This document shows positions 1 through 5,225 of a stretch of DNA of 5,225 nt, piece after piece. The notes beneath the pieces were generated by a model, which searched no databases, had not been told where the DNA came from, and saw only the letters and a program-made list of their open reading frames with translations. The position numbers and the translations under genes were made by a program. The DNA is taken from NCBI GenBank assembly GCA_019114645.1, contig DXFC01000034.1, positions 1 to 5,225 on the forward strand, read 5' to 3'. How positions within the stretch are numbered: the first letter of the stretch is position 1; the number at the start of each line of letters is the position of its first letter. Source of the DNA: Candidatus Halomonas stercoripullorum. GTDB taxonomy: Bacteria; Pseudomonadota; Gammaproteobacteria; Pseudomonadales; Halomonadaceae.

Positions 1-387
1 CAAGACAATGCAGCGACTCGCAACAGCTTGACTCATGAATATCGCCGTCTATATGAGCTATTTGAAGCCAGGGACAATGATGCGCTGATGGACGCCTCAT
101 CGACCATGATTCAGGAGCTCGCTCAAGCCTCTGGCGAACCGGAAGCGTACGTACGGCATCGGGCCAGTTTCAATATGTTCTTTAATAGCCCTGAGGTTTT
201 CCAGTTGAATGATTTTCCGGAAGATCCCATGACACTCAATCTCGGCGCCCATAACCGAGTCGCCTGGCTAACCACACAAGGGGTGAATGTGCCCATTCGA
301 TTTAATCATGTTAAAGATGAAGGTGTTTCGAGCAAGGTCAGACTCTATTTTATTCACCGTAATGGCCAGTGGGAAATTTGCCGATGA
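1..387 (+). CDS. Unidentified protein, C-terminal part (5' end outside window)
   Basis: The reading frame is open from the first base of the window, so this is the last 128 codons of a longer gene. The TTG at 28 has no clear ribosome binding site and I do not take it as the start. No signal peptide or membrane segment is visible in this part. The sequence is acidic to neutral, with a helical first half and a probable beta-rich end (VRLYFIHRNGQWEIC). Such an ending recalls small NTF2-like folds, but that is only a resemblance. Its stop codon overlaps the PAAR gene start (ATGA, 384-387), so the two are probably translationally coupled and belong to one T6SS-linked operon. By hand count it has about 49% GC, lower than the following genes, as is common for recently acquired effector or immunity genes. 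It could be an immunity protein, a chaperone or the tail of an effector. I do not recognise the family. Confidence 0.75.
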   Translation, partial: QDNAATRNSLTHEYRRLYELFEARDNDALMDASSTMIQELAQASGEPEAYVRHRASFNMFFNSPEVFQLNDFPEDPMTLNLGAHNRVAWLTTQGVNVPIRFNHVKDEGVSSKVRLYFIHRNGQWEICR

Positions 388-647
388 AACCCATTGCATG
401 CCAGGGGGATCTGCATCGCTGTCCTATCCGTGGTCATGGCGTCACCGAAATCGTCTCTGGCTCACCCTCACAGGTCGAGGGCCAGTCCGTGGCTCGGGTA
501 GGGGACACAACCGGCTGCGGGGCCACCATCATCGAAGGCGCCAGCAGTTCCACTACAGATGGCCGGCCCACAGCATACCTTGGCTGCAAAACGGATCACG
601 GTGGTGAAATCATCACCGCATCGAGCAAGGCCAATGTGCAACCGTAA
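384..647 (+). CDS. PAAR domain protein, T6SS spike tip
   Basis: This 87-residue protein is a stand-alone PAAR-family protein. Such proteins form a small metal-binding cone that sharpens the VgrG trimer of the type VI secretion spike and can carry effectors. Nearly the whole length is the domain: CPIRGHGVTEIVSGSP (13-28), then an ARVGDTTGCGATIIEG stretch (37-52) and a DGRPTAYLG repeat (59-67). His11 or His18, Cys45 and His72 are the plausible metal ligands, by analogy with the three-His, one-Cys site known in the family. There is no C-terminal toxin extension and no N-terminal transmembrane segment, so any cargo must be a separate protein. I chose the ATG at 384 because GGGAA at 371-375 lies 8 bases upstream. 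An in-frame GTG at 369 is possible but less well placed. It overlaps the preceding gene by 4 bases, and the DUF4123 gene starts 36 bases after its stop. Confidence 0.9.
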   Translation: MKPIACQGDLHRCPIRGHGVTEIVSGSPSQVEGQSVARVGDTTGCGATIIEGASSSTTDGRPTAYLGCKTDHGGEIITASSKANVQP

Positions 648-683
648 TAAATAGGGTTATCCAACTTTCAGCAAGAGTCATTC

Positions 684-2045
684 ATGTCTGCATCGGAATA
701 CTGGACCGGTCGCTGTCGCCTGCGCGCCACCTCACCGGCGGCGAAACGCTGGCAGCCCAATAGTGACGAGGCCGTGGTGACCGTAGTGGTGCGAGCCGAG
801 TCGGAAAAGCATATGCGCGCCCAGCTGCAGGCAACCTTTGATGCCGAAGGGCTCGAATTGGTTCAACTCGACGCAATACAGACTCTGTTGCAGAGCTTTC
901 GTCGTAACGGCATGTCCAAAACACTGACTGATCTGGCCGACGCCACCTCTCCGCGCTCGCCGGTAGCGTTTGGCGAGATGCTGCCGCTGCAGCCGGACGG
1001 GGAAACCCCAAGCAAAGTACCTCCGCCACCGTTGCCGCCGGTCCACTACCAAGAAATCACCTGGTCCGACCTCTTCAACCGCGCCGCGCCCCCAGTGTGG
1101 GCAGTGATTGATGGCGTCAACTGTCGTGAGGTCATGCAGCAGCTCACCAGTGCCGAGGTTCAGAGTGCCTGTCTCTACGTCACGGCCGACACCACTACCC
1201 GTGCTATCGCTCCTTGGCTGGTGCGGCTTGAGCCCGACAGTGTGATCCGTCATTGGCTGGCAGAACTGCCCCAGGACCAGCACTGGGGGATCCTGTTACA
1301 GTCCCGTGCCACCCTCAAGCAGTTACGCAGCCATCTGCGCAAGTACACCATGCTATGGACTCCGGCCAACGATCAGGCACCGGTTTACTTCCGTTTCTAT
1401 GACCCCCGCGTGGCACTGGATATGGCCCAGGCGCTGGAACCCTGGAAGCTGGCGGCTTTTATGGCGCCGTTGGAGACCCTCAGTGTGGGGTTATCGCCAC
1501 TACTGAATACACCCAGCACCATACCCTTAAGCGATGCACCCCACTTCGCCACCACAACCCAAGAGGTACAGGGACGACTACTACAGCTGACACTGACCCC
1601 TTCCGCCATCGATGACCACAACGAAGCCAACCCCACCCCACTGGGGCGCAGCTTCGCCATCACCCCCACCGAGTTCGCCCGCTTCGGCACGCTTCAGGCG
1701 GCTCGGTCACGGCACAAGCTGGCCAGGGAGCTCATGGAGTCCTGCCCCATGACGTCGCTGCCAGAGTTGCTGGCAGCGGTCAAAGCGGGGGAGAAGCTGG
1801 GCCAAGCCTATCAGCTCATGTCAAAAAAGCAGGTAAAAACGCTAGCGAAATGCTGTCTGGAACTGGGCGACCGCTTCCCTCTAGACCACCCCGATGCCAT
1901 GAAAATCCTCGAACACCCTCGTGTGAGTGGCTGGCGCAAACGTGATCTGCTGGAAGAGTGGCTGCCTCGTGGACGCATGAGAGACAAGCTCCTCGCGCCC
2001 TACCACGACGATGCGCAGAACGACAACTTCCGGCCCCTCGCTTGA
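684..2045 (+). CDS. DUF4123 domain protein, putative T6SS effector adaptor with extra N-terminal region
   Basis: This 453-residue protein carries a DUF4123 domain at about 136-255. Hallmarks are VWAVIDGVN (138-146), a CLY strand (163-165), APWLVRL (176-182), WGILLQS (201-207), the HLRKY helix (217-221) and the signature FRFYDPRV (236-243). DUF4123 proteins (Tap/TEC type) are cytoplasmic chaperones that bind an effector and load it on VgrG or PAAR. The C-terminal third (about 331-437) is predicted mostly helical, ending in a highly charged tail. Unlike minimal adaptors, it has about 100 extra N-terminal residues. These have alternating strand and helix character (VVTVVVRA at 31-38, then an amphipathic helix at 41-55) and end in a proline-rich hinge (109-119). 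I do not recognise that region. The ATG at 684 has a weak AAGAG-like site a few bases upstream. The gene lies 36 bases after PAAR, which suggests co-transcription. No effector gene of usual form follows it. Confidence 0.87.
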   Translation: MSASEYWTGRCRLRATSPAAKRWQPNSDEAVVTVVVRAESEKHMRAQLQATFDAEGLELVQLDAIQTLLQSFRRNGMSKTLTDLADATSPRSPVAFGEMLPLQPDGETPSKVPPPPLPPVHYQEITWSDLFNRAAPPVWAVIDGVNCREVMQQLTSAEVQSACLYVTADTTTRAIAPWLVRLEPDSVIRHWLAELPQDQHWGILLQSRATLKQLRSHLRKYTMLWTPANDQAPVYFRFYDPRVALDMAQALEPWKLAAFMAPLETLSVGLSPLLNTPSTIPLSDAPHFATTTQEVQGRLLQLTLTPSAIDDHNEANPTPLGRSFAITPTEFARFGTLQAARSRHKLARELMESCPMTSLPELLAAVKAGEKLGQAYQLMSKKQVKTLAKCCLELGDRFPLDHPDAMKILEHPRVSGWRKRDLLEEWLPRGRMRDKLLAPYHDDAQNDNFRPLA

Positions 2046-2072
2046 GTGCTATTCGTAAGTGTCTAGCCTAAA

Positions 2073-2090
2073 CTCGAAATTATTGCCGAG
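2073..2090. repeat. Short inverted repeat between DUF4123 gene and hypothetical gene
   Basis: CTCG at 2073-2076 and CGAG at 2087-2090 form a 4-bp stem around a 10-base AT-rich loop. It lies in the 66-base gap before the hypothetical gene. The AT-rich surroundings could hold a promoter, but I see no convincing -35/-10 pair. The stem is too short to call a terminator. Confidence 0.2.
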
Positions 2091-2111
2091 ATTTATTAAG
2101 ACGGAGACATC

Positions 2112-2429
2112 ATGCATCGTCATGTGAAGTGGGACGAACCCGGTGCTGACAGCGTCATGCGACACTTCGAGAAGAGCCCCAGCGGATACTCCGAGCCCGG
2201 CCCGGGCGATATCCTCTCGGGCCGCTACCGGGGTCTGGTGGTACGCATCAAGGTGGAAGCCTATGTCGACGGCACCAGCATCGGCACTGTGGCCGCCCTG
2301 ATCGAGCCACAGAGTGGCACGCGACGCAAACTCATCGACAAACTGGCAGTGGGCGATACCGTACGGCTACCGGATGAATATCGCGCTTTTGAGCCACGTC
2401 CTGGCAACGCGGACCGGGATGAAAACTGA
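2112..2429 (+). CDS. Hypothetical protein, 105 residues
   Basis: I do not recognise a family. The start is well supported: GGAG at 2103-2106 lies 5 bases before ATG. The first 30 residues are charged and rich in Gly/Pro/Ser, so probably flexible. The middle (about 31-95) reads as a compact beta-rich domain, with alternating hydrophobic strands (LVVRIKVEAYV, then IGTVAALIEP) and a GDTVRLP turn near the end. The tail is very polar (NADRDEN). There is no signal peptide, membrane segment or cysteine, so it is probably cytoplasmic. It sits 66 bases after the DUF4123 gene and 188 bases before the ABC transporter genes, so by spacing it belongs with the T6SS cluster if with either. Whether it is a cargo, an immunity protein, a DUF4123 partner or an unrelated housekeeping protein cannot be decided here. 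Confidence 0.75.
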   Translation: MHRHVKWDEPGADSVMRHFEKSPSGYSEPGPGDILSGRYRGLVVRIKVEAYVDGTSIGTVAALIEPQSGTRRKLIDKLAVGDTVRLPDEYRAFEPRPGNADRDEN

Positions 2430-2492
2430 GCTAAACCACCCTGGGCCGCATGACCCATAGAAGAGATCATGTGTTGCTCCCAACGCAACCTA

Positions 2493-2523
2493 AACGTTCG
2501 CCCTCTGGTCATATTCAACGTTC
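2493..2523 (+). repeat. Direct repeat AACGTTC, two copies 24 bp apart
   Basis: AACGTTC occurs at 2493-2499 and again at 2517-2523. Each copy contains the palindrome AACGTT. The start-to-start distance is 24 bp, a little over two helical turns, so a dimeric regulator could bind both from roughly one side. I know no specific regulator for this motif, and chance is possible for a 7-bp word. Confidence 0.35.
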
Positions 2524-2532
2524 TGTCGCAAA

Positions 2533-2540
2533 GTGTACAC
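2533..2540. promoter_or_regulatory. Perfect palindrome GTGTACAC, possible operator
   Basis: This 8-bp self-complementary sequence lies 77 bases upstream of the first ATPase gene, just before the overlapping hairpins. Such symmetric sites can bind dimeric repressors or activators. No family is assigned. Confidence 0.3.
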
Positions 2541-2542
2541 AG

Positions 2543-2579
2543 CCAGTCACAAGACTGGGGGCGATAAAGTCGACCCCAG
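2543..2579 (+). promoter_or_regulatory. Two mutually exclusive hairpins in the transporter leader
   Basis: Hairpin A pairs CCAGTC (2543-2548) with GACTGG (2553-2558) over a 4-base ACAA loop. Hairpin B pairs CTGGGG (2555-2560) with CCCCAG (2574-2579). It continues past a single mismatch with CGA (2562-2564) against TCG (2570-2572), closing on a 5-base loop. The bases 2555-2558 are used by both, so only one can form at a time. No run of T follows, so neither is a standard terminator. The arrangement is like an RNA switch or attenuator, but it could also be a composite protein-binding site on DNA. It ends 38 bases before the ATG of the first ATPase gene. Confidence 0.4.
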
Positions 2580-2617
2580 GCTACAACAATAAACTTGGGA
2601 CAAGATAACAAACTGCC

Positions 2618-3385
2618 ATGTCATCCATTATCGACGTCAGGCACGTACACAAGGCCTTCGGTGGCCTCAAGGTCATGAACGACTGTTCACTGCAGGTGGA
2701 GCAAGGCTCCATCACAGGATTGATCGGCCCCAATGGAGCCGGCAAGTCGACCTTGTTCAATATTATCGCTGGCGCCCTGCCACTGGACAGTGGCCAGGTT
2801 CTGCTCGATGGCGAAGATATCACCAACCAGTCGGCCAATGCCCTGTTTCACAAGGGCTTGCTGCGTACCTTTCAGATCGCCCATGAGTTCTCATTGATGA
2901 CCGCGCTGGAGAACTTGATGATGGTGCCGCCACAACAGGCAGGCGAAAACCTTTTCGAAGCCTGGTTCAAGCCGGCCCGGGTCAATCGCCAAGAGGCTGA
3001 GGTCAGACGCCGAGCCCTTGAAGTGATCGATTTCATCGGCCTCTATCATGTACGCAACGAACTCGCCGGCAATCTCTCCGGAGGACAGAAAAAACTGCTC
3101 GAACTCGGCCGCACCATGATGACCGACGCCCGTGTAGTGCTGCTCGACGAGATCGCCGCCGGGGTCAACCGCACCTTGCTCGGTGACCTGGTGAACAATA
3201 TCGGGCGGCTCAACCGTGAGTTGGGCTATACCTTCCTGGTAATCGAGCACGATATGGAGATGATCGCGCGGCTGTGCCATCCGGTCATCGTATTGGCCCA
3301 GGGCAGCGTGATGGTCGAAGGCAGCATCGAGGAGATTCGTAACAACCCACAGGTAATCGAAGCTTACTTCGGCTCCGCAGCCTAA
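2618..3385 (+). CDS. livG: LivG-like ABC transporter ATP-binding protein (HAAT family)
   Basis: This 255-residue cytoplasmic ATPase is one of the two nucleotide-binding subunits of a branched-chain amino acid type importer. It shows Walker A GPNGAGKST (37-45), the Q-loop glutamine in RTFQ (Gln86), signature LSGGQ (153-157), Walker B VVLLDE (173-178) with catalytic Glu178, and the H-loop His211 in VIEHDME. The end (NNPQVIEAYFG) is the C-terminal extension typical of LivG proteins, and the length matches the family (about 255). After Walker B it reads DEIAAGVN where LivG proteins usually have DEPAAGLN, a mild divergence. No good Shine-Dalgarno sequence precedes the ATG, so translation may be weak or depend on leader structure. 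The next gene encodes its LivF-like partner, and a LivH-like permease follows. The gene symbol marks the family; the true substrate (amino acid, amide, urea or other small molecule) is not known. Confidence 0.93.
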   Translation: MSSIIDVRHVHKAFGGLKVMNDCSLQVEQGSITGLIGPNGAGKSTLFNIIAGALPLDSGQVLLDGEDITNQSANALFHKGLLRTFQIAHEFSLMTALENLMMVPPQQAGENLFEAWFKPARVNRQEAEVRRRALEVIDFIGLYHVRNELAGNLSGGQKKLLELGRTMMTDARVVLLDEIAAGVNRTLLGDLVNNIGRLNRELGYTFLVIEHDMEMIARLCHPVIVLAQGSVMVEGSIEEIRNNPQVIEAYFGSAA

Positions 3386-3461
3386 AGCACCAGACAGTCA
3401 CAACAACAAAACCTAGCAGTGCAGTCGCAAAATAACCGTAACACTAGCGCAGAGAACCACA

Positions 3462-4166
3462 ATGCCACTACTTGAAGCACGCGATGTGCACGGCGGCTAT
3501 GGCGGCATGAATATCCTCAACGGTGTAGACATGACCCTTGAGGCTGATGAAGTCGGGGTGATCGTCGGGCCCAATGGCGCCGGTAAATCCACCATGCTCA
3601 AGGCGATCTTTGGTCTGCTTGCCATTAGTCAGGGTGAAATCCTGTTGCGCGGCAAGCCGATCCATAACCTGCCGACCAACCGGCTGGTGGAGCGCGGCAT
3701 GGGCTTCGTGCCTCAAGAGCATAATGTCTTTCCCAGTCTTACGGTAAAAGAAAACCTGCAAATAGGGGCGTTTCTCAAGCCAGGCAACGTCAAGCGCATG
3801 CTGAAGCAAATCTATGACTTTTTCCCGCCCCTGTATGACAAGCGCCACCAGCCTGCCGGCGAACTCTCCGGCGGCCAGCGCCAGATGGTGGCCATGGGGC
3901 GTGCCTTGATGGCGGAGCCCGAAGTACTGTTGCTCGACGAACCCACCGCCGGCCTTTCCCCCCTCTACATGAATGAGATTTTCGAACGGGTCAAGGAGAT
4001 CAACGCCGCCGGCGTAGGCATTCTCATGGTTGAGCAGAATGCCAAGCAGGCGCTAGCCATTGCCGACAAGGGTTTTGTACTGGCCGCCGGCAAGAACCGC
4101 TTTACTGACACCGGTGCCGCACTGCTCGCCGATCCCGAGGTAGCCAAAAGCTTCCTCGGGGGCTAA
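3462..4166 (+). CDS. livF: LivF-like ABC transporter ATP-binding protein (HAAT family)
   Basis: This 234-residue ATPase is the second nucleotide-binding subunit, expected to pair with the LivG-like protein under the permeases. It shows Walker A GPNGAGKST (36-44), the Q-loop in FVPQ (Gln85), signature LSGGQ (135-139), Walker B VLLLDE (155-160) with catalytic Glu160, and the D-loop AGLSP. The usual H-loop histidine is replaced by glutamine in MVEQN (Gln192). This is the normal state of LivF proteins and not a defect, and it separates this subunit from LivG. The length agrees with E. coli LivF (237). ATG at 3462 follows a weak AGAGA (3451-3455). The 76-base gap after the first ATPase gene holds no gene but shares short words with the leader at 2520-2552. 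Substrate is unknown. Confidence 0.93.
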   Translation: MPLLEARDVHGGYGGMNILNGVDMTLEADEVGVIVGPNGAGKSTMLKAIFGLLAISQGEILLRGKPIHNLPTNRLVERGMGFVPQEHNVFPSLTVKENLQIGAFLKPGNVKRMLKQIYDFFPPLYDKRHQPAGELSGGQRQMVAMGRALMAEPEVLLLDEPTAGLSPLYMNEIFERVKEINAAGVGILMVEQNAKQALAIADKGFVLAAGKNRFTDTGAALLADPEVAKSFLGG

Positions 4167-4174
4167 ATCTCGCC

Positions 4175-4215
4175 GCTCAAGCCGCGCCATACCCTGCCGT
4201 CCTTGAGCCGTTTTT
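4175..4215 (+). terminator. Hairpin plus T5 between second ATPase and permease, possible attenuator
   Basis: GCTCAAG (4175-4181) pairs perfectly with CTTGAGC (4202-4208) around a 20-base loop, followed after CG by TTTTT (4211-4215). The layout is that of a rho-independent terminator. However, the stem has only 7 bp, the loop is large and the T run is short, so it is at most partial. It starts 8 bases after the ATPase stop codon and ends next to the permease ribosome binding site. Partial termination or mRNA 3' end protection would give more ATPase than permease transcript. Confidence 0.4.
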
Positions 4216-4222
4216 AAGAGAG
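4216..4222 (+). promoter_or_regulatory. Ribosome binding site deciding the TTG start of the permease
   Basis: AAGAGAG lies 9 bases upstream of TTG at 4232. The nearby ATG at 4236 is out of frame and hits a stop after nine codons. No in-frame ATG lies between the previous gene and this TTG. The site therefore supports the TTG start, and the resulting N-terminus (NEFIFFINN) fits LivH proteins. Confidence 0.6.
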
Positions 4223-4231
4223 CATTACGCC

Positions 4232-5225
4232 TTGAATGAATTCATTTTCTTTATCAACAACGTGATCATCGCCGGCAGTGTTACCGGTTCGATTTATGCC
4301 ATTGGCGCCATCGGCGTAACACTGGTTTTCAGTATCATGCGCTTCGCGCATTTTGCCCATGCCGACATGATGACCTTTGGCGCCTTCATGGTACTGCTGC
4401 TGACCATGGCCTTTCCCGGCGCAGGCGCCATTGTCGGTCTGCCCACGCCGGTCATCATGTTGCCTCTGGCCATGGCACTCACCGCGCTGCTGGCCGTGGC
4501 CATCGATAAGGCATTTTACAAGCCACTGCGTGCCCATGGGGTCAAACCCATCGTTCTGGTAATTGGTTCACTGGGCGTAACGCTGATGCTGCAAGGCCTG
4601 ATCCGGCTATTCGCCGGTACCAGCGGGCAAAATCTCTACATGGCTGGCGAGCGCAAAGAGATCTATCGCCTGGCCCTGCCCTTCGAAAACGTCCGTGCAC
4701 CCATTGTGATCACCGAGCCGCAGGTTATTCTGTTCATCCTGACACTCATCTGCGTCGTGGGGCTGCATCTGTTCCTCAACCGCACCCGGCTGGGCAAGGC
4801 AATGCGCGCCATGTCCGACAATCCCGACCTGGCGCGTGCTTCGGGCATCAATACCAATCACATCGTGGCAGTAACCTGGGTCATCGCCGGCGGGCTAGCC
4901 GCTATCGCCGGAACATTGCTGGCGCTCGATGTGACCTTCAAGCCCGACCTGAGCTTCTTTCTGCTACTGCCGATCTTTGCTGCGGCCATCGTAGGTGGCG
5001 TTGGTCACCCCTACGGGGCCATCGCCGGTGGCTTCGTGGTGGGTTTCGCTGAAACGCTAGCGGTGTTTAACTGGGCTGTGCTGTTGCGCCCCATCCAGCA
5101 CCTGTTTCCCGAGTGGCTCGAAATTCCGCGCAACCTCGCCTTTGTCGGCACCGAATACAAAATCGTGGTGCCCTTTTTCATTCTGGTGGCGATTCTGGTA
5201 TGGCGCCCCACCGGTATCTTCAAGG
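4232..5225 (+). CDS. livH: LivH-like branched-chain amino acid ABC permease (3' end outside window)
   Basis: This is an inner-membrane permease subunit of the HAAT importer, 331 codons visible. It has the many hydrophobic segments of the family. The first (about 10-35) is followed by RFAHFAHADM (37-46), matching the conserved NFAHG-type motif of LivH. Next come AFYKPLRAHG (94-103) and the cytoplasmic coupling segment TRLGKAMRAMSDNPDLA (185-201), which contacts the ATPases. A further hydrophobic segment continues into IVGGVGHPYGAIAGG. The last visible residues, WRPTGIFK, are the usual near-terminal motif, so only a few residues should be missing. It is somewhat longer than E. coli LivH (308), partly from a loop before the last segment (about 288-310). 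The start is TTG, an infrequent choice that may lower expression. A LivM-like permease gene would be expected next. Confidence 0.92.
   Translation, partial: MNEFIFFINNVIIAGSVTGSIYAIGAIGVTLVFSIMRFAHFAHADMMTFGAFMVLLLTMAFPGAGAIVGLPTPVIMLPLAMALTALLAVAIDKAFYKPLRAHGVKPIVLVIGSLGVTLMLQGLIRLFAGTSGQNLYMAGERKEIYRLALPFENVRAPIVITEPQVILFILTLICVVGLHLFLNRTRLGKAMRAMSDNPDLARASGINTNHIVAVTWVIAGGLAAIAGTLLALDVTFKPDLSFFLLLPIFAAAIVGGVGHPYGAIAGGFVVGFAETLAVFNWAVLLRPIQHLFPEWLEIPRNLAFVGTEYKIVVPFFILVAILVWRPTGIFK

Larger units (their letters stand above)
2430..2617 (+). promoter_or_regulatory. Gene-free leader region upstream of ABC transporter operon
   Basis: These 188 bases hold no credible gene and have fewer GC-rich codon-like runs than their neighbours. 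They contain a GTTGC/GCAAC inverted repeat (2473-2489), two AACGTTC copies, a GTGTACAC palindrome and two overlapping hairpins. These features are what one expects of an operator and leader for the downstream importer genes. I could not identify a convincing sigma-70 promoter by eye. The region is probably where transcription of the transporter begins. That is inferred from position and from the density of symmetric elements, not from a recognised binding site. Confidence 0.45.

Noticed and set aside
28..30. TTG at 28 as start of the first gene
   Set aside because: The frame is open to base 1 and no ribosome binding site precedes it. The true start is probably outside the window.
369..371. 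GTG at 369 as the PAAR start
   Set aside because: ATG at 384 has a GGGAA site at good spacing and gives the usual short PAAR N-terminus.
287..607. Plus-strand frame overlapping the first two genes
   Set aside because: It runs out of frame through the PAAR domain and gives an Arg/His/Trp-rich product with no family character.
732..1283. Long minus-strand open frame (183 residues) opposite the DUF4123 gene
   Set aside because: It is antisense to a gene with clear DUF4123 motifs, its protein has no recognisable domain, and such frames are common opposite GC-rich genes.
2438..2456. Possible terminator after the hypothetical gene (GGG/CCC pairing)
   Set aside because: The stem is only about three base pairs and no T run follows.
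2891..3280. Minus-strand open frame opposite the LivG-like gene
   Set aside because: It overlaps catalytic motifs of an obvious ATPase gene, so it is a mirror of that gene's codon bias.
4214..4537. Minus-strand open frame opposite the permease
   Set aside because: Its His/Gly/Gln-rich product is the usual antisense of membrane-protein codons, and the + strand frame reads a full LivH-like permease.
2618..5225. Urea importer (urtD/urtE) assignment
   Set aside because: The order here is ATPase, ATPase, permease, whereas urt operons run urtABCDE with the ATPases last. No urea-specific feature is visible, so only the broader HAAT family is claimed.

Overview
The window looks like chromosomal DNA from a gammaproteobacterium of moderately high GC content. 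A halophilic Halomonadaceae such as Halomonas is my best guess, from the protein style and the gene combination; no marker gene proves it. All supported genes lie on the + strand. I see no tRNA, rRNA, integrase, insertion sequence or CRISPR array.

Left part (1-2429): a type VI secretion (T6SS) accessory cluster. It begins with the 3' end of an unidentified gene (1-387, about 49% GC by hand count). This overlaps by 4 bases a small stand-alone PAAR spike-tip protein (384-647). A two-part protein follows (684-2045), with an unknown N-terminal region, a proline-rich hinge and a DUF4123 effector-adaptor domain. The last member is a 105-residue protein of unknown family (2112-2429). PAAR proteins cap the VgrG spike, and DUF4123 proteins load effectors onto VgrG or PAAR. 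The set therefore probably assembles or loads the T6SS tip. No recognisable toxin or VgrG lies inside the window.

Middle (2430-2617): 188 bases without a gene but dense in small symmetric elements. These are a 7-bp direct repeat, an 8-bp perfect palindrome, and two overlapping hairpins that share one arm and so cannot form together. It is the probable leader or control region of the transporter genes.

Right part (2618-5225): the first three genes of a branched-chain amino acid type (HAAT/Liv family) ABC importer, in the order LivG-like ATPase, LivF-like ATPase, LivH-like permease. The permease is cut by the window end only a few residues before its probable C-terminus. A LivM-like permease and a periplasmic binding protein would be expected just beyond. 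The two ATPases would form the nucleotide-binding dimer that drives the LivH/LivM channel. The substrate cannot be read from these genes. A hairpin followed by five Ts sits between the second ATPase and the TTG-started permease and may tune expression inside the operon.
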